The notes: generated by a model not told the origin, from the letters alone. A stretch of 34,341 nt of DNA from Streptomyces turgidiscabies Car8 (GCF_000331005.1 NZ_AEJB01000582.1:1-34341); one strand, 5' to 3'; positions 1 to 8,559 are shown, counted from the stretch's first letter. Translations and numbers: made by a program.

Positions 1-57
1 TGTGAACGGGCTGTGCGGGAGTACGTGTCCCCGGGCGCCCCCTCCGAGACGCCGTAG
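1..57 (+). CDS. Possible 3' end of a gene entering from the left
   Basis: Frame 1 is open from the window edge to a TAG at 55-57, giving 18 residues ending in SETP. The stop sits at the foot of a hairpin, as expected for a gene end, and the gene would converge on glnA2. The piece is too short to identify and could be a chance open stretch. Confidence 0.3.
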   Translation, partial: CERAVREYVSPGAPSETP

Positions 58-115
58 GGCTGACGGTTCGTGACCGTTGCCCTACGTGCCGTTCTCTCGG
101 GGGAACGCCCCCCGA
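53..115. terminator. Two hairpins downstream of glnA2
   Basis: The first hairpin pairs CGTAGGGC (53-60) with GCCCTACG (79-86), with an inner ACGGT/ACCGT stem (63-67 and 73-77). The second pairs TCGGGGG (97-103) with CCCCCGA (109-115). They lie just past the glnA2 stop and between convergent reading directions, so a bidirectional terminator is likely. There is no long T run, which is normal for Streptomyces. Confidence 0.6.
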
Positions 116-133
116 AAACCCTCTGAACCGCGG

Positions 134-1495
134 CTACAGCACCGGCAGGTTCTTCCGCAGTTCGAACGCGGTGACCTCGCTGCGGTACTCCTCCCACTCC
201 TGGCGTTTGTTGCGGAGGAAGAACTCGAAGACGTGCTCGCCGAGCGTCTCGGCGACCAGTTCGCTGCGCTCCATGAGGGAGAGCGCCTCGCCCAGGTTCT
301 GGGGAAGCGGCTCGATGCCCATCGCGCGGCGCTCCGCGTCGGAGAGGGCCCACACGTCGTCGTCGGCGCCCGGCGGGAGCTCGTAGCCCTCCTCGATGCC
401 CTTGAGGCCGGCGGCCAGCAGGACGGCGTACGCCAGGTACGGGTTCGCGCCCGTGTCCAGGGAGCGGACCTCCACGCGCGCGGAGCCCGTCTTGCCGGGC
501 TTGTACATCGGGACGCGGACCAGGGCGGAGCGGTTGTTGTGGCCCCAGCAGATGTACGAGGGGGCCTCGCCGCCGGCGCCCGCGGTGCGCTCCGAGCCGC
601 CCCAGATGCGCTTGTACGAGTTCACCCACTGGTTGGTGACCGCCGCGATCTCCGCCGCGTGCTTCAACAGACCCGCGATGAAGGACCGGCCCACCTTGGA
701 GAGCTGGTACTCCGAGCCCGACTCGTAGAACGCGTTGCGGTCGCCCTCGAAGAGCGAGAGGTGCGTGTGCATGCCGCTGCCGGGGTGCTCGGAGAACGGC
801 TTCGGCATGAACGTCGCGTTGACGCCCTGCTCCAGCGCCACCTGCTTCATGACCAGGCGGAACGTCATGATGTTGTCCGCCGTGGAGAGCGCGTCCGCGT
901 ACCGCAGGTCGATCTCCTGCTGGCCGGGGGCGCCCTCGTGGTGGGAGAACTCGACCGAGATGCCCATGGACTCCAGCATGGTGATCGCCTGACGGCGGAA
1001 GTCCTGGCCGACGTGGGTCGGGGTGTGGTCGAAGTAGCCGGAGTTGTCGGCCGGTGTCGGGCGGCTGCCGTCCAGCGGCTTGTCCTTCAGGAGGAAGAAC
1101 TCGATCTCCGGGTGGGTGTAGAACGTGAAGCCCAGGTCGGAGCCGCGTGTGAGGGCGCGCTTGAGGACGTAGCGCGGGTCCGCGAAGGACGGCGAGCCGT
1201 CCGGCATGAGGATGTCGCAGAACATCCGGGCGGTACCAGGGGCCTCCGCACGCCACGGGAGGATCTGGAACGTCGACGGGTCGGGCTTGGCGATCATGTC
1301 GGACTCGTATACGCGAGCGAATCCCTCGATCGCGGAGCCGTCGAAACCGATGCCCTCGTCGAAGGCCTGCTCCAGCTCGGCCGGGGCCACGGCGACGGAC
1401 TTGAGGAAGCCCAGCACGTCCGTGAACCACAGCCGGACGAACCGGATGTCACGCTCCTCCAGTGTCCGGAGCACGAACTCCTGCTGCTTGTCCAT
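134..1495 (-). CDS. glnA2: Glutamine-synthetase-like gamma-glutamylpolyamine synthetase GlnA2
   Basis: This 453-aa protein has the type I glutamine synthetase fold: an N-terminal beta-grasp domain (FTDVLGFLKSVAV, GFDGSAIEGFARV) and a catalytic domain with metal and ATP motifs (HPEIEFFLL, HHEGAPGQQEIDLRYAD, GSGMHTHLSLF, NQWVNSYKRI, NNRSALVRVP). The N-terminus MDKQQEFVLRTLEERDIRF matches what I remember of S. coelicolor GlnA2. That protein belongs to the GS-like group shown to glutamylate polyamines for detoxification and nitrogen use, rather than making glutamine for bulk assimilation; assigning that activity here is by family. An upstream in-frame ATG at 1510 would add five residues, but its AAGG abuts the codon. 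The ATG at 1495 has a purine-rich AAGGATGGGG at a workable distance and is preferred. It diverges from the DUF3105 gene. Confidence 0.88.
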   Translation of the reverse strand: MDKQQEFVLRTLEERDIRFVRLWFTDVLGFLKSVAVAPAELEQAFDEGIGFDGSAIEGFARVYESDMIAKPDPSTFQILPWRAEAPGTARMFCDILMPDGSPSFADPRYVLKRALTRGSDLGFTFYTHPEIEFFLLKDKPLDGSRPTPADNSGYFDHTPTHVGQDFRRQAITMLESMGISVEFSHHEGAPGQQEIDLRYADALSTADNIMTFRLVMKQVALEQGVNATFMPKPFSEHPGSGMHTHLSLFEGDRNAFYESGSEYQLSKVGRSFIAGLLKHAAEIAAVTNQWVNSYKRIWGGSERTAGAGGEAPSYICWGHNNRSALVRVPMYKPGKTGSARVEVRSLDTGANPYLAYAVLLAAGLKGIEEGYELPPGADDDVWALSDAERRAMGIEPLPQNLGEALSLMERSELVAETLGEHVFEFFLRNKRQEWEEYRSEVTAFELRKNLPVL

Positions 1496-1834
1496 CTTCC
1501 GCTTCCCCATCCTTGCTGGTCAGGCCGCCTGTCTCCCGCACCACGGAAGGCGGTCGGGCACCTGAGCATGACACCACAAACGCATTTCGTGCGCGTTGCG
1601 CACCTTGATCGCCCGGCCGACGCCGGGGTGAACGCCTCGCGCACGGCGGGTGTCACGCTCTGCCTCTCATCTTGCCTGTTCGCGACGACATCCGTAATGG
1701 GTGATCCCTGACCGGAACCGTTGCGGGCGGTCGCCCATTACGATCAGTGGCCACGGATTACGATCAGACACCGACCAGAAGCCGGACCAACCGACCGGCG
1801 ACCGACCGCCCCTTTCCCCAGAAGGATCGATCCC
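1496..1834. promoter_or_regulatory. Divergent control region glnA2 / DUF3105 with repeats
   Basis: This 339-bp gap has no gene. It holds a palindrome GTGCGC-GTT-GCGCAC at 1589-1603 on the glnA2 side. On the DUF3105 side are CGTAATGGG (1693-1701), its exact inverse CCCATTACG (1734-1742), and a direct repeat ATTACGATCAG at 1737-1747 and 1757-1767, exactly 20 bp apart. I read these as binding sites for one or two unidentified regulators. Confidence 0.5.
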
Positions 1835-2512
1835 ATGGGTTCCGCCAAGAAGAGCGCCAAAGACAGTGGCAGCGCGGCGCGCAAGGCGCGCATAGAGGAG
1901 ATGCGGCGCGCCGAGCGTTCGCGTGAGCGCCGGAACCGGATCCTCACGATCGGTGTGAGTGTCGTCATAGTGGCCGGCCTGGTCGTCGGCGCCACGGTCC
2001 TCGTGAAGAAGCAGTCCGACGACAGTGACACCGCCGCGAGCGACTCCAAGGGCGCGGGCAAGTTCGTCACCGGCGCGGACGGCGTGAAGACCTGGGACAA
2101 GAAGCTCACCCAGAACCACGTCACCAAGACCGTGGACTACCCGATGGAGCCCCCGGTCGGCGGTGACCACAACCAGGTCTGGATGAACTGCAACGGTGAC
2201 GTCTACACCAAGGCGCTCAACAACATGAACGCCGTGCACTCACTGGAACACGGCGCCGTGTGGGTGACGTACAACAGCAAGGCGGCGAAGGCCGACATCG
2301 ACGCGCTCGCGGCCAAGGTGAAGAAGACGCCGTACACGCTGATGAGCCCGGACGACAAGCAGGCGGATCCGATCATGCTCTCCGCCTGGGGCAAGCAGCG
2401 CACGGTGACCAGCGCCAAGGACCCGAACGTGGACAAGTTCTTCGAGGAGTTCGTCCAGGGCAAGCAGACCCCGGAGCCGGGTGCCGCCTGCACGAACGGG
2501 CTGGCCCAGTGA
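1835..2512 (+). CDS. DUF3105 family membrane-anchored protein
   Basis: This is a 225-aa protein. It has a very basic cytoplasmic N-terminus (about 1-35), one transmembrane helix (about 36-57) and an extracytoplasmic DUF3105 domain. Conserved-looking residues include PPVGGDHNQVW, MNCNGDVY and AVHSLEHGAVWVTY, with His112, Cys119, His135 and His139 as possible metal ligands. The start is the ATG at 1835, preceded by GAAGGA at 1821-1826; an open frame reaches further upstream but has no ribosome site. Its stop overlaps the GTG of the DUF305 gene, so the two are translationally coupled. The biochemical function of DUF3105 is unknown. The partner and the His/Cys residues hint at metal handling at the cell surface, which is inference. 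Confidence 0.88.
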   Translation: MGSAKKSAKDSGSAARKARIEEMRRAERSRERRNRILTIGVSVVIVAGLVVGATVLVKKQSDDSDTAASDSKGAGKFVTGADGVKTWDKKLTQNHVTKTVDYPMEPPVGGDHNQVWMNCNGDVYTKALNNMNAVHSLEHGAVWVTYNSKAAKADIDALAAKVKKTPYTLMSPDDKQADPIMLSAWGKQRTVTSAKDPNVDKFFEEFVQGKQTPEPGAACTNGLAQ

Positions 2513-3132
2513 AGCGGGCTCCCTGGATCGCCGGTGCCGCCGCGACGGTTCTCGTCGCGGCCGGCGCGATCACCTACGCGGTCGCCGACGGCGACGACTC
2601 CGGGATGAAGGCACCCGCCGCCGGGTCGGCGGACGCGGGCTTCGCCCGTGACATGGCGGTCCACCATCAGCAGGCCGTCGAGATGTCGTACATCGTGCGC
2701 GACCGGACGAAGAACGAGGAGATCCGGCGGCTCGCGTACGACATCTCGCAGACGCAGGCCAACCAGCGCGGCATGCTGCTGGGCTGGCTCGACCTGTGGG
2801 AGCTGCCGAAGGTGTCCTCGGACGCGCCGATGAGCTGGATGGACATGGCGGGCATGGCCGACGGCAAGGACGGCGCGCTGATGCCGGGCATGGCGACCAA
2901 CACCGAGATGACGAAGCTGGGCAGGCTGAGCGACAAGCAGGCCGAGGTCTTCTATCTGCAGCTGATGACCAAGCACCACCAGGGCGGTGTCCACATGGCG
3001 CAGGGGTGTGTGGACCGGTGCGAGGTGGGCGTGGAGAAGCGGCTCGCGCAGGGCATGGTCAACGCGCAGGAGTCGGAGATCTCCCTGATGGCGGGGATGC
3101 TGAAGGAGCGCGGCGCGAAGGCTCTTTCCTAG
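2509..3132 (+). CDS. DUF305 family protein, probable extracytoplasmic metal-binding four-helix protein
   Basis: This 207-aa protein starts at a GTG that overlaps the preceding TGA (GTGA). An N-terminal hydrophobic segment (about 5-26) anchors or exports it. The DUF305 domain carries the paired motifs HHQQAVEMS (His52-His53) and HHQGGVHMAQ (His156-His157, His162, Met163). Between them lies a Met-rich stretch (residues 109-134, with MSWMDMAGM and MPGM). DUF305 proteins adopt a ferritin-like helical fold, and the cyanobacterial copper protein CopM belongs to the family, so copper or another soft metal is a plausible ligand. No metal-regulator box was recognised upstream of the operon. Confidence 0.88.
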   Translation: MKRAPWIAGAAATVLVAAGAITYAVADGDDSGMKAPAAGSADAGFARDMAVHHQQAVEMSYIVRDRTKNEEIRRLAYDISQTQANQRGMLLGWLDLWELPKVSSDAPMSWMDMAGMADGKDGALMPGMATNTEMTKLGRLSDKQAEVFYLQLMTKHHQGGVHMAQGCVDRCEVGVEKRLAQGMVNAQESEISLMAGMLKERGAKALS

Positions 3133-3319
3133 GGCGGCGGACGACCCGGCGGGACGATTGGGACCTTAAACCTCAATTCGCTTGCGTATACGTTCCCTTG
3201 GGTGCTTCTTGGTACATCCATTCCCCCTGGATTCCCCTGGCATGAACAGTTCATCGCGAGAGTGGCCACCGGCGAGTGATCACTCGTCTTGCTCGCGTTG
3301 AACCGCATCAGGGGGTTCC
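3133..3319 (+). promoter_or_regulatory. Upstream region of the S53 protease with two palindromes
   Basis: This 187-bp gap is less GC-rich than the flanking genes. It contains ATGAACAGTTCAT (3242-3254; 6-bp arms around one central base) and the perfect 14-bp palindrome CGAGTGATCACTCG (3273-3286), which ends 33 bp before the ATG. They are candidate operators for growth-phase control of the protease. I could not place -35 and -10 boxes with confidence. Confidence 0.45.
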
Positions 3320-5263
3320 ATGAGATCCAATCGCGCCGTCAGGCGCGCCGGTGTGAGCCTGGCAGCGACACTGCCTCTGCTCGCCGGTGCGCTGGCGCTC
3401 GGCATTCCCGCGGCCCATGCCGCGGACGCCCCGGGCCGGGACGCGCTCGCCGGCACCAGGCCCGCGTGGGCCACCGCCAAGGCGGACAAGGGCGCCACGG
3501 CCGACAGCTCCAAGGTCACCGCCCGGGTCTACCTGGCCGGCCGGGATGCCAACGGGCTGACCGCGTACGCGAAGGCCGTCTCCGACCCGAAGTCCGCCTC
3601 GTACGGCAAGTACCTCACCGCCGCGCAGGTCAAGCAGCGCTTCGGGGCCTCCCCGGCCCAGGTCGCCGCCGTCAAGGCGTGGCTGACGGCATCGGGCCTC
3701 AAGGTCACCGGCGTCACGGCCCACTACGTCACAGTGACCGGTGACGTGGCCGCCGCCGAGAAGGCCTTCAGCACACAGCTGCACAACTACGCCAAGGGCA
3801 AGAAGACCTACCGCGCCCCGGCGAAGGCCGCGTCCGCGCCGGAGAGCCTGAAGGGCGCCGTCCTGACCGTCACGGGTCTGGACAACGCCCCGCACACGGC
3901 GACCCACGACGACACTCTGCCCGCGCCGGAGACGGTGTTCCGCAACGCGGGTCCGTTCTCCACGTACTACGGCTCTAACACCGCGGCCTCGCTGCCGACG
4001 GCGTACGGCGCCCAGATCCCGTACGCCGTCGAGGGCTACACGGGCAAGCAGCTGCGAGCCGCGTACGGCGCGGGCAGCTGGACCGGCAAGAAGGTGCGCG
4101 TCGCCATCACGGACGCCTACGCCTCGCCTTACATCGCCGGTGACGCCGCCACCTACGCGGCCAATCACGGCGACGCCGACTACCGGAAGGGCCAGCTCAA
4201 GCAGGTCCTGCCGGCGAACTACACGAACACCGAGGACTGCGGCGCCGCCGGCTGGTACGGCGAGGAGACGCTCGACGTGGAGGCCGTGCACGCGGTCGCG
4301 CCGGCCGCCGACATCACCTACGTCGGCTCGGCGTCCTGCATGGACGACGATCTGATCGACGCCCTCAGCAAGGTCGTCGACAAGCACCTCGCCGACATCG
4401 TCTCCAACTCGTGGGGCGGCGCCGAGGCCGACGAGACGCCGGACCTGGCCGCCGCCTACGACCAGGTGTTCAAGCTCGGCGCGGTCCAGGGCATCGGCTT
4501 CTACTTCTCCTCCGGCGACAACGGCGACGAGGTCGTCAACACCGGCCAGAAGCAGGTCGACACCCCGGCCAACTCGGCGTGGGTGACGGCGGTCGGCGGT
4601 ACCTCGCTGGCGGTCGGCCGGGGCGACAAGTACCAGTTCGAGACCGGCTGGGGCACCGAGAAGGCCTCGCTGTCGGCCGACGGCAAGACCTGGACGAACT
4701 TCCCGGGCGCCTACACCTCGGGCGCGGGCGGCGGCACCAGCGCGACCGTGGCGGAGCCCTTCTACCAGAAGGGCCTCGTCCCGGACTACCTGACCAAGGC
4801 CAACAGCGACAAGGGCAACCGCGTCGTCCCGGACATCGCGGCGATAGCCGACCCGAACACCGGCTTCAAGGTCGGCCAGACCCAGACGCTGCCCGCGGGC
4901 GGCACCGCCTACGACGAGTACCGCATCGGCGGTACGTCCCTGGCGGCACCGGTGATCGCGGCCGTCCAGGCCCTGGCCCAGGAGGCCCGCGGCGGCAAGG
5001 CGATCGGCTTCGCCAACCCGGCGATCTACTCGACGTACGCCTCGCACGCGAAGGTCTACCACGACGTGACCGACAACCCCACGGGGTACGGACTCGCCGT
5101 GGCACGCCTCGACTTCGCCAACGGCTACGACGACACGGACGGGATCCTCACCTCCGTCCGCAGCCTCGGCAAGGACAGCTCGCTGCAGGCCGTACGCGGC
5201 TACGACGACGTGACCGGCGTGGGTACGCCCGCGAAGGGTTACGTGGAGTCGTACCGCCGCTGA
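3320..5263 (+). CDS. Secreted S53 family serine-carboxyl protease (sedolisin/kumamolisin type)
   Basis: This is a 647-aa pre-pro-protease. A Sec signal peptide (RRAGVSLAATLPLLAGALALG, ending near AHA at about 34) is followed by a pro-kumamolisin activation domain (about 50-200) and the S53 catalytic domain. The Ser-Glu-Asp catalytic set is visible: Glu315 and Asp319 in GEETLDVE, oxyanion Asp400 in SSGDNGDE, and Ser540 in GGTSLAAP. The C-terminal YHDVTDNPTG and YDDVTGVG segments fit the calcium site of the family. The enzyme should be exported, process itself at acidic pH and act as an endopeptidase or tripeptidyl peptidase outside the cell. Ribosome site GGGGG lies at 3311-3315. The gene ends at a strong hairpin shared with the convergent membrane-protein gene. 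Confidence 0.94.
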   Translation: MRSNRAVRRAGVSLAATLPLLAGALALGIPAAHAADAPGRDALAGTRPAWATAKADKGATADSSKVTARVYLAGRDANGLTAYAKAVSDPKSASYGKYLTAAQVKQRFGASPAQVAAVKAWLTASGLKVTGVTAHYVTVTGDVAAAEKAFSTQLHNYAKGKKTYRAPAKAASAPESLKGAVLTVTGLDNAPHTATHDDTLPAPETVFRNAGPFSTYYGSNTAASLPTAYGAQIPYAVEGYTGKQLRAAYGAGSWTGKKVRVAITDAYASPYIAGDAATYAANHGDADYRKGQLKQVLPANYTNTEDCGAAGWYGEETLDVEAVHAVAPAADITYVGSASCMDDDLIDALSKVVDKHLADIVSNSWGGAEADETPDLAAAYDQVFKLGAVQGIGFYFSSGDNGDEVVNTGQKQVDTPANSAWVTAVGGTSLAVGRGDKYQFETGWGTEKASLSADGKTWTNFPGAYTSGAGGGTSATVAEPFYQKGLVPDYLTKANSDKGNRVVPDIAAIADPNTGFKVGQTQTLPAGGTAYDEYRIGGTSLAAPVIAAVQALAQEARGGKAIGFANPAIYSTYASHAKVYHDVTDNPTGYGLAVARLDFANGYDDTDGILTSVRSLGKDSSLQAVRGYDDVTGVGTPAKGYVESYRR

Positions 5264-5298
5264 CCCGGCAACGCCGCTGACGCGGCAACCTGCCCGAA

Positions 5299-5333
5299 GC
5301 CCGTCCCCGGACGTTCACCGTCCGGGGACGGGC
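5299..5333. terminator. Bidirectional hairpin terminator after the S53 protease
   Basis: A perfect 15-bp stem (5299-5313 with 5319-5333) has a 5-nt loop and is followed on the plus strand by CTTTTC. It lies between two convergent genes and overlaps the last codons of the minus-strand gene. Confidence 0.85.
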
Positions 5334-5740
5334 GCTTTTCGCGTGCGGCGCTCGATCACGAGGAAGATCACGAAACCCGCGACGAACAGGAGCACGCCGC
5401 CGACCAGGAACGGTATGGGGGTGTACTCCTCGGTGCACGTCTGCCCGCCCGACGACGAACGGCAGACATCCCCCGGGCCGCCCCGGTTCAGATACGCGAG
5501 GTACCAGAGCGGCGGCGCCAGACCCGCGAGACCTCCGACAACCGCGTTCCGCGGCCCCTTCCGCAGCAGGAGCCCCGCGGCCACGGCGGCCAGGACCAGG
5601 AAGACCAGCCCCACCGTCAGGATGGCGGCGAGCCCGGTCGCCACGCACACTCCCACCGCGAACCAGCCCAGGAACCAGGCCCAGCCCGTGCCGCGGGCCG
5701 CACTGTCCGCGCTGTCCGCAGGTACCCCGTTGTATGTCAT
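5315..5740 (-). CDS. Small four-helix membrane protein of unknown function
   Basis: This is about 141 aa, with four hydrophobic helices: WAWFLGWFAVGVCVATGLAAIL, VGLVFLVLAAVAAGLLL, VVGGLAGLAPPLWYLAYL and FLVGGVLLFVAGFVIFLVI. A short loop between helices 3 and 4 carries two Cys (VCRSSSGGQTC) that could form a disulfide outside the membrane. The C-terminus is basic (ERRTRKAPVPGR). The start is uncertain: ATG 5740 has AGGAG only 2 nt away, while ATG 5764 and TTG 5776 lie upstream in frame with poor ribosome sites. It is divergent from nadE. I do not recognise a named family beyond a streptomycete hypothetical membrane protein. Confidence 0.75.
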   Translation of the reverse strand: MTYNGVPADSADSAARGTGWAWFLGWFAVGVCVATGLAAILTVGLVFLVLAAVAAGLLLRKGPRNAVVGGLAGLAPPLWYLAYLNRGGPGDVCRSSSGGQTCTEEYTPIPFLVGGVLLFVAGFVIFLVIERRTRKAPVPGR

Positions 5741-5884
5741 GTCTCCTACTGAAAACGCGGTCATGACGTCAGGCAAGGCACTTCAGGGTCCCATTGCCCC
5801 AGCGTCAGGGAGAGTTGACTCGCGTGGGGCGACCCACACGCCCCACCACCCCATCGCGTCGCATTGACGATTACACTTGGCGGC

Positions 5885-7639
5885 GTGCCTCAACTACGTC
5901 TCGCCCTGAACCAGATCGACTCGCGCGTCGGCGACATCGCCAAGAACGCGGACTCGGTCCTCCGCTGGACCCGGCACTCCGCCGAGCAGGGAGCGCACCT
6001 CGTGGCGTTCCCGGAGATGGTGCTGACCGGGTACCCCGTCGAGGACCTCGCCCTGCGCTCCTCCTTCGTGGAGGCGTCCCGCGCGGCCCTGCGCTCACTC
6101 GCCACGCGTCTCGCCGACGAGGGCTTCGGGGAGCTGCCGGTGGTCCTCGGCTACCTCGACCGGTCCGAGACCGACCTGCCGAAGTTCGGCCGCCCGGCCG
6201 GCTCCCCACGCAACGCGGGCGCGGTCCTGTACGGGGGCGAGGTGCTCCTGACCTACGCCAAGCACCACCTCCCGAACTACGGCGTCTTCGACGAGTTCCG
6301 CTACTTCGTGCCGGGCGACACCATGCCCGTCGTGCGGGTGCACGGCGTCGACGTGGCGCTCGCGATCTGCGAGGACCTCTGGCAGGACGGCGGGCGGGTC
6401 CCGGCGGCGCGCTCCGCGAGGGCGGGCCTCCTGCTCTCGATCAACGCCTCCCCCTTCGAGCGCGACAAGGACGACACCCGCCTGGAACTGGTCCGCAAGC
6501 GCGCCCAGGAGGCGGGCTGCACGACGGCGTACCTCGCGATGGTCGGCGGCCAGGACGAGCTGGTCTTCGACGGCGACTCGATCGTCGTCGACAAGGACGG
6601 CGAGGTGATCGCACGGGCCCCGCAGTTCACGGAGGGCTGCGTGGTCCTCGACCTCGACCTGCCGGCGGCTCTGACCGACGCCCCGACCGGCGTGGTGGAC
6701 GACGGTCTGCGCATCGACCGCGTGGTGCTCTCGGAGAACCCGCTGCCGGCGTACGAGCCCGAGCTGACGGGCAGCTACGCGGAGCGCCTGGACGACGCCG
6801 AGGAGATGTACTCGGCGCTGGTGGTGGGCCTTCGGGCGTACGCGGTGAAGAACGGCTTCAGGTCGGTGCTGATCGGCCTGTCCGGCGGTATCGACTCCGC
6901 CCTGGTCGCGGCGCTCGCGTGCGACGCGGTGGGCGCGGAGAACGTGTACGGCGTGGCGATGCCGTCGAAGTACTCGTCCGACCACTCGATCGGCGACGCG
7001 GCGGAACTGGCCCGGCGCACGGGCCTCAACTTCCGTACGGTGTCGATCGAGCCGATGTTCGACGCGTACATGGGCTCGCTGGGTCTGACGGGCCTCGCGG
7101 AGGAGAACCTCCAGTCCCGGCTGCGGGGCACGATGCTGATGGCGATCTCCAACGAGGAGGGGCACATCGTGCTGGCGCCGGGCAACAAGTCGGAGCTGGC
7201 GGTGGGTTACTCGACCCTGTACGGCGACTCGGTGGGCGCGTACGGCCCGATCAAGGACGTGTACAAGACGTCGGTCTTCCGCCTGGCCGAGTGGCGCAAC
7301 AGGGCGGCGTCGGAACGCGGCGAGACCCCGCCGATCCCGGAGAACTCGATCACCAAGCCGCCGAGTGCGGAGTTGCGTCCCGACCAGGTGGACACGGATT
7401 CCCTCCCCGACTATCCGGTGCTGGACGCGATCCTCGAGCTGTACGTGGACCGGGACACGGGCGCCGACGCGATCGTGGCGGCCGGCTACGACGCGGAACT
7501 GGTGACCCGGGTGCTGCGGATGGTCGACACGGCGGAGTACAAGCGGCGCCAGTACCCGCCGGGCACGAAGATCTCGGCGAAGGGCTTCGGCAAGGACCGG
7601 CGGCTGCCCATCACCAACGGGTGGCGGGAGTCGGTGTAG
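5885..7639 (+). CDS. nadE: Glutamine-dependent NAD+ synthetase
   Basis: This 584-aa enzyme catalyses the last step of NAD+ synthesis, amidating deamido-NAD+ with ATP and using glutamine as nitrogen donor. The N-terminal nitrilase-type glutaminase domain (about 1-260) shows the Glu-Lys-Cys triad: Glu44 in AFPEMVL, Lys126 in AKHHLPNYGVFDE, and Cys162 in AICEDLW. The C-terminal synthetase domain has the ATP P-loop SGGIDS (333-338), then APGNKSEL and the Lys/Arg-rich substrate loop near the end (YKRRQYPPG). I chose the GTG at 5885 (MPQLRLALNQ), which begins right at the nitrilase fold. A TTG at 5864 is in frame but adds a non-conserved leader. An inverted repeat GTGGGGCG/CGCCCCAC (5824-5831 and 5839-5846) upstream may be regulatory. 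Confidence 0.95.
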   Translation: MPQLRLALNQIDSRVGDIAKNADSVLRWTRHSAEQGAHLVAFPEMVLTGYPVEDLALRSSFVEASRAALRSLATRLADEGFGELPVVLGYLDRSETDLPKFGRPAGSPRNAGAVLYGGEVLLTYAKHHLPNYGVFDEFRYFVPGDTMPVVRVHGVDVALAICEDLWQDGGRVPAARSARAGLLLSINASPFERDKDDTRLELVRKRAQEAGCTTAYLAMVGGQDELVFDGDSIVVDKDGEVIARAPQFTEGCVVLDLDLPAALTDAPTGVVDDGLRIDRVVLSENPLPAYEPELTGSYAERLDDAEEMYSALVVGLRAYAVKNGFRSVLIGLSGGIDSALVAALACDAVGAENVYGVAMPSKYSSDHSIGDAAELARRTGLNFRTVSIEPMFDAYMGSLGLTGLAEENLQSRLRGTMLMAISNEEGHIVLAPGNKSELAVGYSTLYGDSVGAYGPIKDVYKTSVFRLAEWRNRAASERGETPPIPENSITKPPSAELRPDQVDTDSLPDYPVLDAILELYVDRDTGADAIVAAGYDAELVTRVLRMVDTAEYKRRQYPPGTKISAKGFGKDRRLPITNGWRESV

Positions 7640-7650
7640 GCGCTCGCTCG

Positions 7651-8496
7651 CTACTCACCCGCATCGCGCTCCGAACGATCCATGACCGGCGGCTCGTTGT
7701 AGGTGATGACGACCGGCGCGTCTGCCTCCGCCCGTGCGCGGTCCGATGCCGCCGCGATCTCCTCGTGGGTCCATTCCCTGTACAGGCGCTCCCCGTTGGC
7801 ATCGGTGATGTCGATGACCACGCCGGTCCACTCGTCGGCGGTGTGCTGTTCGGGCACGAGTCCCAGTTCGTACGTGGCGTCCTGGAGGAGGGATTCCGTG
7901 ACGCGTATGCCGGTGAGTCTCTCGGCCAGAGCGAGGACCGCCGCTTTCCGGTCGACGTCCGGGGCGCTGTCGTCGTGCTCCCCCTCAGGGGTCAGGGGGA
8001 AGCCGACTTCCCGCAGCAGAGGTACCAGCTCATCGGGGGTCCTGCCGTCGCGCGACGAAGGGCCCTCGAACGTCGTACGAAGCTCACCGTCCTCGAACCA
8101 GTGGAAGAAGTGCATGGGCTTGCCCCCGTTGGTCGAGTGCGCCACCACCCGACCGCCCTTCGCCAGCGTCTCCGCGCACGCGCCCGCGATCCCCAGGCCG
8201 CCGTCGAAGCCCAGGACGAGGGTCCAGTCGCCGTTCTCGCCCGGTGCGCTGAAGGCGCCCGCGAGATAGGACTCGTCCCAGTAGTCGTGGTCCGCCTCGG
8301 CGCGGTGGGCGTCGTCCGCCTCGATCAGCCCGGCCGTGCCCTCCCCGGTGCCGCGCGGTTCCGCCGTCATCGCGCGCAGCACCTCGCGCGGGGTCCGCTC
8401 CCGTATCGATGTCAGGGTGTATCCGCTCTCCATCATGTGGCGGAAGAGTGGCGAAGTGCGGATCCAGGCGTAGTCGTGCGCGGTCACCGAGTTCAT
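7651..8496 (-). CDS. DUF6461-like hypothetical protein
   Basis: This 281-aa soluble, acidic protein has no signal peptide or membrane segment. The first half (DYAWIRTSPLF, YTLTSIRERTPREVLRAM, FDGGLGIAGACAETLAKGGRVVAHSTN, MHFFHWFEDGELRTTFEG) follows the pattern I associate with actinobacterial DUF6461: a predicted alpha/beta fold where a 'who is present' strand is followed by a 'FEP...D' segment. Its role is unknown. The start is taken at ATG 8496 (MNSVTAHDYAW); the open frame runs to 8541 with a low-quality leader. It converges on nadE with only 11 bp between stops and no obvious hairpin. Confidence 0.8.
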   Translation of the reverse strand: MNSVTAHDYAWIRTSPLFRHMMESGYTLTSIRERTPREVLRAMTAEPRGTGEGTAGLIEADDAHRAEADHDYWDESYLAGAFSAPGENGDWTLVLGFDGGLGIAGACAETLAKGGRVVAHSTNGGKPMHFFHWFEDGELRTTFEGPSSRDGRTPDELVPLLREVGFPLTPEGEHDDSAPDVDRKAAVLALAERLTGIRVTESLLQDATYELGLVPEQHTADEWTGVVIDITDANGERLYREWTHEEIAAASDRARAEADAPVVITYNEPPVMDRSERDAGE

Positions 8497-8559
8497 GCGT
8501 CGCAGTGTGCCTGACGCCTCCGCCCCGCCGCATCTCCCCAAGCGCCGACACCGCTACTG

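Noticed and set aside
77..1711. Long plus-strand open frame (544 codons) opposite glnA2
   Set aside because: It is antisense to a well-conserved enzyme, is Arg/Val/Leu/Ala-rich low-complexity and exists because of the third-position GC bias.
3308..5062. 584-codon minus-strand open frame opposite the S53 protease
   Set aside because: It is a shadow frame; the plus-strand protease has complete catalytic residues.
5864..5884. TTG at 5864 as the nadE start
   Set aside because: The added residues are not like the family N-terminus, while GTG 5885 begins at the conserved PQLRLALNQ strand.
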